Origin: CAYGZA01 sp964354135
GTDB taxonomy: Bacteria; Planctomycetota; Planctomycetia; Pirellulales; Thermoguttaceae
Reading direction: 5' to 3'
Length of the DNA: 64,000 bases
Assembly: GCA_964354135.1 (NCBI GenBank)
Contig: CAYGZA010000002.1
Location: 1 to 64,000 of the forward strand
This document shows, piece after piece, positions 42,938 to 49,265 of the stretch (position 1 is the first letter of the stretch; every line of letters begins with the position of its first letter). The translations under genes and the position numbers were made by a program. The notes beneath the pieces are model-generated. The model was not told the origin of the DNA, searched no databases, and worked only from the letters and a program-made list of their open reading frames with translations.

Positions 42938-43059
42938 CGAAAGGCAAATTCAATCCTTGCTCTTTCCATGGTGGTGCGATGGGCGACGGGGAACGAAATC
43001 GCGACCAACGGCGGGGGCTGCTGATGAGCAGTCCAGGACTACGCGTGGCGACGGTTGGG

Positions 43060-43620
43060 CTACTTTAACTTCGTCAACTCCTCGTCAGCGGTCCTCTTGA
43101 AAAGCTTACCGAGCGCCCCGACGAAAAGCGTGAAATCCTGGCTGTCCAGGGCCTCGCCGCACCGCTTTAGCGCCATGAAATCCCGTCGCGCTTCGGCCGT
43201 GTCACCTTTCGCCGCTGCGTTGCGCCCCGCTTGCACTACCTCCCTATACAGGTCCTTCAACCGTGGGACCTGCGACAGGAGCTCGCCATTCTTCGCGGTG
43301 CGCTCGCTCTGCGAAAGCGACCTAAACTGGTCTTCGCTGAGATTCAAGGGCGAGTCGGCCGCGAACAGAGGTCGCGCGCTCCAATCGACTTGAACGAATT
43401 GGCTGACCGCGGCGGACTTGTCGCCGTTCTGCCAGGACGTGAGCACTTGCTGCATCCCGGGTGCCGAACTCGTCGGAGGCTTCGTCGCTTCCGCGGCTGG
43501 AGACGCGGTGGGAGCGGCTGGAGACGCGGTGGGAACAGGGCGTTCGTTCCGTCCGCAGCCGGCCAGAGCAAAGCCCACGAAGGGCATTGCTGCACAGCAC
43601 ACAACTCTTGCCCAATTCAT
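43060..43620 (-). CDS. Small putative lipoprotein, unknown function
   Basis: 186 residues from ATG 43620, selected for AGGAGG 8 bases upstream and a lipoprotein leader ending VGFALAGC. A low-complexity tract with the repeated unit PTASPAAPTASPAA follows, then a helical domain (QQVLTSWQNGDKSAAVSQFV, EDQFRSLSQSERTAKNGELL, KDLYREVVQAGRNAAAKGD, KLFKRTADEEL). Similar helical lipoproteins of unknown role occur in planctomycetes. The next 342 bp (43621-43962) hold no gene I can support. Confidence 0.7.
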   Translation of the reverse strand: MNWARVVCCAAMPFVGFALAGCGRNERPVPTASPAAPTASPAAEATKPPTSSAPGMQQVLTSWQNGDKSAAVSQFVQVDWSARPLFAADSPLNLSEDQFRSLSQSERTAKNGELLSQVPRLKDLYREVVQAGRNAAAKGDTAEARRDFMALKRCGEALDSQDFTLFVGALGKLFKRTADEELTKLK

Positions 43621-43962
43621 AGATTTGGCCTCCTGATTGGGGTCGACGCGAACGACAGTGAACGGCCCGAGATCGGGGCCTCTGCGTACGAGCATAGTGG
43701 CTCCTCACCCCGTGTCAAGATAGCCCCGAGGATACAAGTTTGGCACTCGTGACATCCCCTCGCCGTAGTCGTGCCAGTGCTTGAACGGGTTGTAGATCAT
43801 CCCCCCGGAGGTCGCTCCCAAGACGGCTGACCTGACCATTGCCGGCGTCGATCAGCGTTTCACACAGCCAGGTCCCGCCAAGACTTGCCTCCGACTTGTG
43901 AACGCTTGCGGTGTCTGCTGATCCCCGGCCCCCGATCCCTGGCCCCCGCCATCCGCGGGAGG

Positions 43963-45228
43963 TCACTTCGCAGGCTTGTCGGCCTTGGCAGCAGGCGGCC
44001 CGAAGCCGTAGTCCTTGGGCTTGGAGCGTGAGGAGTCAATGTCGCCGCCGTTGTCCTCAAGATCCTCGCCGACGGAGTACACCAGCCACCCGACCGGCAG
44101 CTTCTTGACCACGAGCGGCTTGCCGGTGAAGGGATCGGTCGTCGCCTCGGCGGGTAGCCCGAGTTCGGCGAGCTTCGGCACCGTGTCGCTCCCTGGTGCG
44201 ACGTGGGCCTGGAGGGCATTGATCACCCGCAGGCATCGGGCCTGGGCCCGGGTTCGCAACGCGGCATCGCAGGCGGCCTGGAGCGCCGGGAAGACTAGCT
44301 TCGCTAAGTTGCAGAAGCGGCTCTGAAGACCGGCGGCCATCCTCTGCCGGGTTGCGTTGACGTCCGCGTAGGAAAGGGATACGGACTTCAGGGACTCGTC
44401 CATAGCCCACAGGTACTTGGACTCATCGTAATTCCACATCGCCCGGATGGGCCACACGTTGCGGGCGGGGATGGCCGCGTATTGCTGCAACCCGTAGATC
44501 CGCTCGGTTTGCATGGCCCAGCGATAGCCGTCAAGGTTATCCTGGCGGGCCAGCTCGGCGTCCAGCTCTTTGCGGAGTTCTTTGGAGACAGGCCCGGCCT
44601 GGAGCACGTCGTGTGCTGCTTGCTGAGCCATGCCCTTGCAGGCCACGGCCACAAGATAGCCGACCATCATCGGCTCCCGCTCGAAATGCCGCGTCAGGCG
44701 CATGAGCAGGATCGAGTCCCGCAGGGCTTCTTCGTACTGCTTCTTAGAGAGGAGGTAATACACCCGCACATAGAGCACCCGCGCCACCACGCGATGCTTC
44801 GAGGTCCGTTCCATATCGGACGCCATGGCGGCATAATCGACCTCGCGATCGTACTCCTCGCAAGCGGCCGCCTGTTCCAAGAGCGGCATCACCTTAGGGT
44901 AGGCGTCGAAGGCGGCGTTCACGCTCTTTTGCTCTTCCGCGCTCAGCGGGCGGTCAAAACGGTCCGGCCTGTCCCAGATCGGGCCAAGCTCCTTGAAGAT
45001 CGCCTCCAGGTCCGACTCCGCCCGGCGCAGCAACACCGCGGCGTTCTTCTCCGGCGGAATGGGCTTGGCCGCCAGCTCGCTCCAGGAGAGCGGCTCGCCC
45101 GCCGCCCGCAAGGCCGCCAGTTGCGACTCCAGCCGCTGGTCGGTGCTCCAGACCAGATAGGCCAGTACGACAAGAAGAATCGCAACGCCCGCTGCACCCA
45201 CGATTCCGGTCCACTTGAGGATGGTCAT
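43963..45228 (-). CDS. Single-pass membrane protein of unknown function, ECF-sigma linked
   Basis: 421 residues from ATG 45228, excluding a 62-codon extension that reads through a repeat element. The N-terminal membrane helix (residues 5-27, VGAAGVAILLVVLAYLVW) is followed by a mostly helical domain with Trp/Pro landmarks (PLSWSELAAKPIPPEKNAAV, ELGPIWDRPDRFDRPLS, LLMRLTRHFEREPMMVGYLVAVACKGMAQQ). A short C-terminal segment LPAEATTDPFTGKPLVVKKL is typical of a planctomycete protein family with no assigned role. It lies downstream of a sigma/anti-sigma pair on the same strand, separated by a composite hairpin repeat, and may belong to that regulon. Confidence 0.7.
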   Translation of the reverse strand: MTILKWTGIVGAAGVAILLVVLAYLVWSTDQRLESQLAALRAAGEPLSWSELAAKPIPPEKNAAVLLRRAESDLEAIFKELGPIWDRPDRFDRPLSAEEQKSVNAAFDAYPKVMPLLEQAAACEEYDREVDYAAMASDMERTSKHRVVARVLYVRVYYLLSKKQYEEALRDSILLMRLTRHFEREPMMVGYLVAVACKGMAQQAAHDVLQAGPVSKELRKELDAELARQDNLDGYRWAMQTERIYGLQQYAAIPARNVWPIRAMWNYDESKYLWAMDESLKSVSLSYADVNATRQRMAAGLQSRFCNLAKLVFPALQAACDAALRTRAQARCLRVINALQAHVAPGSDTVPKLAELGLPAEATTDPFTGKPLVVKKLPVGWLVYSVGEDLEDNGGDIDSSRSKPKDYGFGPPAAKADKPAK

Positions 45229-45282
45229 GGGGACTTCCTTCCATTCATACTCGATCGAGACTCTTGGTAACGCAGGGGACTC

Positions 45283-45414
45283 TTGGGAGTGCGGTGATTC
45301 ATCACCGCTTTTCAGCCGGCCGGAACAGGCGCCGACACGGCTTCCAGGGCAACTCCTGCATCGCCTTCGGCTCCGAAAACACTTCGAAAGCGGCGATGAA
45401 TCGCCGCACTCCAA
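45283..45414. repeat. Composite inverted repeat, copy B
   Basis: Arms at 45283-45313 and 45386-45414 match the family of 8482-8600. Left arm hairpin: stem GCGGTGAT, loop TC, stem ATCACCGC. Right arm hairpin: stem GCGGCGAT, loop GA, stem ATCGCCGC. Both have the shared GGAGT and CTTTTC-type flanks. The two arms differ from each other by one compensated stem pair. It fills the gap between the membrane protein gene and the anti-sigma-like gene. Confidence 0.88.
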
Positions 45415-45417
45415 AAC

Positions 45418-45834
45418 CTACTGGTTGTGCGTTCGCACGCCGGATGGCCCGAACGGATCGCGCGGCCGGCAAGCTGCCGCCAGGCGCTCGTAGGCCCAGC
45501 GTCCGGTTGCCTCGTCGGTCACCGCGGCGATGTCCGCCGCCAGTTCCGCCGCCTGCTTGGACACCGCAGGCCGACCCATCACCTGTGCCAGTTGCTCACT
45601 TCCCCGCTTGGCCACCCAGTAGTTCAGCAAGATCCCGAGCAGGATCGCCGCAGCCGCAGCCCGCCAGAAAACCCGCTCCCATCGCGGCCTTGAGCCGGCA
45701 CGCAACTCCCGCGCGACGGCCGCCAGGACCCGCGGGCGCAACGCCGCGCCGGCCCCGCGAGACGTCACTTGGCCGAGGACCTGCTCCATCTCCTCGTCGT
45801 GCGAACCGTTGTTCCTGTCGATTTCGGGATTCAT
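45418..45834 (-). CDS. Putative anti-sigma factor-like membrane protein
   Basis: 138 residues; the start overlaps the ECF sigma stop by 4 bases (ATGA). The cytosolic N-terminal part (MNPEIDRNNGSHDEEMEQVL) lacks a zinc-binding HxxxCxxC motif; a single membrane helix lies near residues 58-73 (AAAAAILLGILLNYWVA), and the rest is outside. Position and topology fit a membrane-bound regulator of the adjacent sigma factor, but no known anti-sigma fold is recognisable. Confidence 0.6.
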   Translation of the reverse strand: MNPEIDRNNGSHDEEMEQVLGQVTSRGAGAALRPRVLAAVARELRAGSRPRWERVFWRAAAAAILLGILLNYWVAKRGSEQLAQVMGRPAVSKQAAELAADIAAVTDEATGRWAYERLAAACRPRDPFGPSGVRTHNQ

Positions 45835-46361
45835 GACTCTTCCCTCACGAACCAGGCTCGCATCTTTGCCAGTGCGGCACGGTACCGGGTGGCCACAGTG
45901 CCCTGGGGCAGGCCGGTCACCTCTGCGATCTCGCGGAACGTGAGGCCCGCGTAGACCTTCAGTTCGACAATTTCTCGCAGAGGGTCCTCCAGGCGTGCGA
46001 GCGCCCCGGCCACCGACTCGGCCGCCTCCCTGGCCCGGAGGTCCCCGCCGCCAGCCTCGCAGAACAAGTCCTCGGCCCGCGGCGCCCGCTCCTGCCTCGG
46101 CGAGCGTCCCTTGCGGCCGGCAAGTCGGGCGGCCTCGTTCCGTGCGGCGGCAAAGACGTAGGCCACGAGGTTCTCGACGGCCGCCAGCCGGTTGCGCGTG
46201 CGGGCCAGGCGGACGAACGTCTCTTGGAGCATATCGTCAGCGTCTTCCCGGGACCCAAGCCGGACCACCAGGTAGTGGTGGACCCGGTCCGCGCAGGCGT
46301 CGTACAGGGCGGCAAACGCTTCCCGGTCGCCGTGGGCCAATCGCTGGCTCAGACTCTCCAT
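45831..46361 (-). CDS. ECF-type RNA polymerase sigma factor
   Basis: 176 residues from ATG 46361 (CGGAG five bases upstream; GTG 46367 is an alternative). Sigma region 2 is seen in AFAALYDACADRVHHYLVVR and EDADDMLQETFVRLARTRN; region 4 HTH in LEDPLREIVELKVYAGLTFR and EIAEVTGLPQGTVATRYRAA. Between them is a short linker with RKGRSPRQERAPR. It directs RNA polymerase to a small regulon, probably including its own operon with the coupled membrane protein. No autoregulatory promoter could be recognised upstream. Confidence 0.9.
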   Translation of the reverse strand: MESLSQRLAHGDREAFAALYDACADRVHHYLVVRLGSREDADDMLQETFVRLARTRNRLAAVENLVAYVFAAARNEAARLAGRKGRSPRQERAPRAEDLFCEAGGGDLRAREAAESVAGALARLEDPLREIVELKVYAGLTFREIAEVTGLPQGTVATRYRAALAKMRAWFVREES

Positions 46362-46553
46362 CGCCACTCCGCACGTCGCTGCCGGGGCCCCAGATAAAGA
46401 CCCACCGACCTGCCCGGTTTATTGCGGAATCTCTCCGCCTACCCCGAATCGGTGGGCTCGTAAGCTATAGTACCATGATGCCGCTCGGCATTCCCCTGGC
46501 CCCTCGTGTTGGGGGAGGACAAGTCGCAGGAACTGAGATCGAGAGGAGGAGAG

Positions 46554-47378
46554 GTGAAGCAAGGTCCGACCGAGGAGCCGGCGCTCAAGACCGCGGCAAT
46601 CGCCGTGGTCCTGGCCGCAGGCAAGGGAACCCGGATGAAATCCGACCTGCCCAAAGTCCTTGTGCCCGTCCGCGGGCGGCCGATGATCCACTACGTAATC
46701 GACGCCCTGGCCGGCGCCGGCGTCGACCGCGCGATCGTCGTGGTCGGCTACCGGGCCGAGGACGTGAAGGCAACCCTCAACGGCCGCGTGCGGATCGAGT
46801 TCGCCGTTCAGGCCGAGCAGCTCGGCACGGGCCATGCCGTGATGTCTGCGCGGGACCTGCTGGCCGATCATCAGGGACCCGTGCTCGTGGTCGCCGGCGA
46901 TTCGCCGATGATACAAAGCCGGTCGATCGAGCGGCTGCTGGCTGAGTACGAGCGGCGGCCCGCGGCGTGCATCCTGGGAACGGCCCACAAGGAAGACCCC
47001 GCCGGACTCGGCCGGGTCCTCCGCGACGCCGACGGGCGATTCCTCGGCATCGTCGAAGAGAAAGACGCGACCCCCGACCAACGGCGGATCACGGAAGTCA
47101 ACATGAGCTACTACGTGTTCCGCTGCCCGGACCTGCTCGAATCGCTCCGGCACGTCCGCGCCGACAATGCCCAGCGGGAATACTACCTGACCGATTGCCC
47201 CGGCGTGCTTCTGAAGGCCGGCAAGGAGGTGCGGGCCCTGCCGGTGCTCGACCCGATCGAGTCGATGAGCATCAACACGCTCGACGAGCTGGCCGCCGTC
47301 GAGGCCGCGATGGAGCAAAGGGCCGGGCGGCCGGCTATTGCTTCGAGCCGGCCTTCGGACCTGCCGGTTCGGCCTTAA
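46554..47378 (+). CDS. GlmU-like UDP-GlcNAc pyrophosphorylase domain protein
   Basis: 274 residues from GTG 46554, chosen for the GAGGAGGAGA just upstream rather than the open frame start at 46506. The nucleotidyltransferase signature VVLAAGKGTRMKSDLPKVL is followed by EQLGTGHAVMSA, VVAGDSPM, EEKDATPDQRRITEVNMSYY and NAQREYYLTDCPGVLL, all standard for the N-terminal uridylyltransferase half of GlmU. The C-terminal left-handed beta-helix acetyltransferase half is absent, so it would only make UDP-sugar (UTP + sugar-1-phosphate). Single-domain GlmU-like proteins are common in planctomycetes. The 3' end overlaps the convergent gene by 44 bp. Confidence 0.87.
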   Translation: MKQGPTEEPALKTAAIAVVLAAGKGTRMKSDLPKVLVPVRGRPMIHYVIDALAGAGVDRAIVVVGYRAEDVKATLNGRVRIEFAVQAEQLGTGHAVMSARDLLADHQGPVLVVAGDSPMIQSRSIERLLAEYERRPAACILGTAHKEDPAGLGRVLRDADGRFLGIVEEKDATPDQRRITEVNMSYYVFRCPDLLESLRHVRADNAQREYYLTDCPGVLLKAGKEVRALPVLDPIESMSINTLDELAAVEAAMEQRAGRPAIASSRPSDLPVRP

Positions 47379-48276
47379 CGGCATAGCCCTCGGGGACTGC
47401 GAGCTTGAACAAGCCGGGATCGAGCGGCGGGTTCCAGGCGAACTGGTCGAAGTCGAGAAACGAGCGGTCCGTCCCACCCTGGCTGAACGCGCCCTCGATG
47501 CGAATGCGGACCGGCAAGCCGGTCTTCCGGTCGACCCAGACCTTCATTTCCTCGCCCGGGCCCAGGTCCTTCGTGCTCGCCTCGATTCCTACAACGTCGA
47601 TCTTGGTCAGCCGGTAAACATCGAGCGTGCGGCCGTCTCGTTCCTCTTGGCCGATCCGTTCCGCGTTCTCCGGTTTGACACTGCGGAGTTGCCTGATCGG
47701 ATCCGCCTTCGTGAACTCCGCCGCGACCCTATCGTGGATTGTCTCTCTCTTTGCCGTTTTGCGGAAATGGTCGAGCTCCAGCGCCTGCCTGTGCGTGAGA
47801 TCTCCAACGACAGAAAGAAGGATCGGGACCGGCGGTTTCTCCAACTGTTTGACCCCCTGCACTCCCACGATATCTATCCGCAGCTTGTCTCCTTGCACGT
47901 ACATCTTCTGCGCGATGACCGGCTGCGTGCCAAGCTTCTGCTTCACGACAAAACTGACCGACTCGGCCTGCTTGACTTTCGCGAGAACGTCGGCAAACGC
48001 CGTGCCGGCCCCGCGGCCGCTCAGAATCAACCATCCGGCCAACACGGCCACCAACGCCACTGCCGCAGCGGCACCGCTGTAGCGAACGATTCGGGACATG
48101 AGTTTTATCCTTTTGCGAAGCCGGACAAGGTCCGGCGAGTTCTCTGGGGACTTTAGGGCCTCGACGGTCGAGGCCACGAGTTGACGCGGCGGCCCGTCGG
48201 GGATCGGCGCGTCTCGCAGCGCTTCAGTCGCTTGATCGAGGAAGTCTGTGGGCCGATGGTCGTCGCGATCGATCAT
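47335..48276 (-). CDS. Membrane-anchored LolA/RseB-like protein coupled to ECF sigma
   Basis: 313 residues; ATG 48276 overlaps the sigma stop by 4 bases. The cytoplasmic N-terminus (DFLDQATEALRDAPIPDGPP) is followed by a membrane helix (about 85-105, AAAAVALVAVLAGWLILSG) and an outer domain (ADVLAKVKQAESVSFVVKQK, QGDKLRIDIVGVQG, RTLDVYRLTKIDVVG, EMKVWVDRKTGLPVRIRIEG) of the LolA/LppX/RseB lipid-binding type. In RseB-like systems this senses lipid or envelope stress and keeps sigma inactive. Here sensor and cytoplasmic part are one protein, so it may be the anti-sigma factor itself; this is inference. Confidence 0.72.
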   Translation of the reverse strand: MIDRDDHRPTDFLDQATEALRDAPIPDGPPRQLVASTVEALKSPENSPDLVRLRKRIKLMSRIVRYSGAAAAVALVAVLAGWLILSGRGAGTAFADVLAKVKQAESVSFVVKQKLGTQPVIAQKMYVQGDKLRIDIVGVQGVKQLEKPPVPILLSVVGDLTHRQALELDHFRKTAKRETIHDRVAAEFTKADPIRQLRSVKPENAERIGQEERDGRTLDVYRLTKIDVVGIEASTKDLGPGEEMKVWVDRKTGLPVRIRIEGAFSQGGTDRSFLDFDQFAWNPPLDPGLFKLAVPEGYAVKAEPAGPKAGSKQ

Positions 48277-48812
48277 GGCTGAGCCTCCCGTTTGGCACAC
48301 TCCGCGCGGGGTGCTGGGCTGTGTGCCTGCAACCGCTCCCGTAAACCGGATCTTGCCCGGTTCAATAGCACGCCTACGTGGTTCACCGTCACTCCGAGGT
48401 GCTTGGCCACCTCGCCGTAACTGAGGCCTTCCAGGCACGCCAGGCAGAACACTTGCGCCTGCCGAGCATCCAACTCGGCCAACGCAACCCGCAGATGCTC
48501 GGCCAATTCCCTGCTCTCCGCAGCGCGGCTCGGCGCGACGGCCTTTGCATCCACGAGCGGGCGGTCGGCCAGCGTGACGAGCCGGGTCGAGTCGCGGCAC
48601 CGCTGCCGCAGTCGCTCCAGCGCCCTGGCGGTCGCCAGCCGCGCTAGCAGCGCCGGCCAATTGCGGATTTCCTCCCTGCGCGACAGCTCCAGGGCCGAGA
48701 GAAAGGCATTTTGGAAGCAGTCGGCCGCGTCGGCCTCGTGGTTTAGCAGACGGCAGACCGTCTTCCAGACGATCGGCCCGTACTGTTCCACCACCTGGGA
48801 CCAGTCCGTCAT
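48273..48812 (-). CDS. ECF-type RNA polymerase sigma factor
   Basis: 179 residues. Region 2: VVEQYGPIVWKTVCRLLNHE and ADAADCFQNAFLSALELSRR; region 4: LDARQAQVFCLACLEGLSYG and EVAKHLGVTVNHVGVLLNRA. It is distinct from the sigma factor 2 kb away (little shared sequence beyond the fold). It is co-translated with the LolA-like membrane protein. A short imperfect palindrome (CGGTCAC at 48839-48845, GTGACCG at 48863-48869) lies just upstream and might be an operator, but it is weak. Confidence 0.88.
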   Translation of the reverse strand: MTDWSQVVEQYGPIVWKTVCRLLNHEADAADCFQNAFLSALELSRREEIRNWPALLARLATARALERLRQRCRDSTRLVTLADRPLVDAKAVAPSRAAESRELAEHLRVALAELDARQAQVFCLACLEGLSYGEVAKHLGVTVNHVGVLLNRARSGLRERLQAHSPAPRAECAKREAQP

Positions 48813-49265
48813 GTGGGGTACCCTTGATAACGGTTAGTCGGTCACCGATATAGTCGATGAAAGTGACCGGTTTCTTACAGCGGTCCTACCATTTCCCACC
48901 AGACGCCATGCCATGGGGCGAAGGGGACGGGTCACCGCGTCAGGTGTACGTGAACTGGGCCGTCCCCGTACACGGTTTGGAGGCTGTCAAGCGCGCCCAA
49001 TGGGCACTGAAGCCGGCGGAGAATCCGTGGTCCCCGTACTCGTGAACCGGCAAGACGTGGTATCGTCGCCACGCGCCGTCGCCGAGCGAACGATTCGGTG
49101 CAGTATACCACCGTAGCGGGCCGGGAGCGATCACCCCTTTGTCCCTCCGCGCTTGCGGCGCTTTCGGCGGTAACCTCTTGTGGGAACACCGCCTGCGCAG
49201 CTAACATGAGGGACGGGCGGGCAAACCAGTCCAGACAGGTGGCGATTGCTGCGAGGAGTCCTGCG
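48813..49265. other. Divergent intergenic region
   Basis: 453 bp between the sigma gene start and the cytochrome/discoidin gene start. It contains the 7-bp palindrome arms at 48839-48845/48863-48869 and TGGTAT/ATACCA arms near 49062 and 49103. A 62-codon plus-strand frame at 48857-49045 has no recognisable product. Likely holds two divergent promoters. Confidence 0.4.

Noticed and set aside
39585..43962. Integron cassette array with attC sites
   Set aside because: The genes lie on the same strand as the integrase relic, opposite to the normal cassette orientation, and I found no convincing attC core pairs by eye.
43715..43966. 83-codon minus-strand frame in the gap 43621-43962
   Set aside because: No ribosome site, leader or recognised domain, and codon pattern is not gene-like. 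I cannot exclude a decayed gene.
45229..45414. 62-codon N-terminal extension of the membrane protein gene
   Set aside because: It reads through the composite hairpin repeat and would bury the membrane anchor; ATG 45228 has an A/G-rich ribosome site.
48857..49045. 62-codon plus-strand frame between sigma and the cytochrome gene
   Set aside because: No recognised product and no ribosome site; more likely part of a divergent promoter region.
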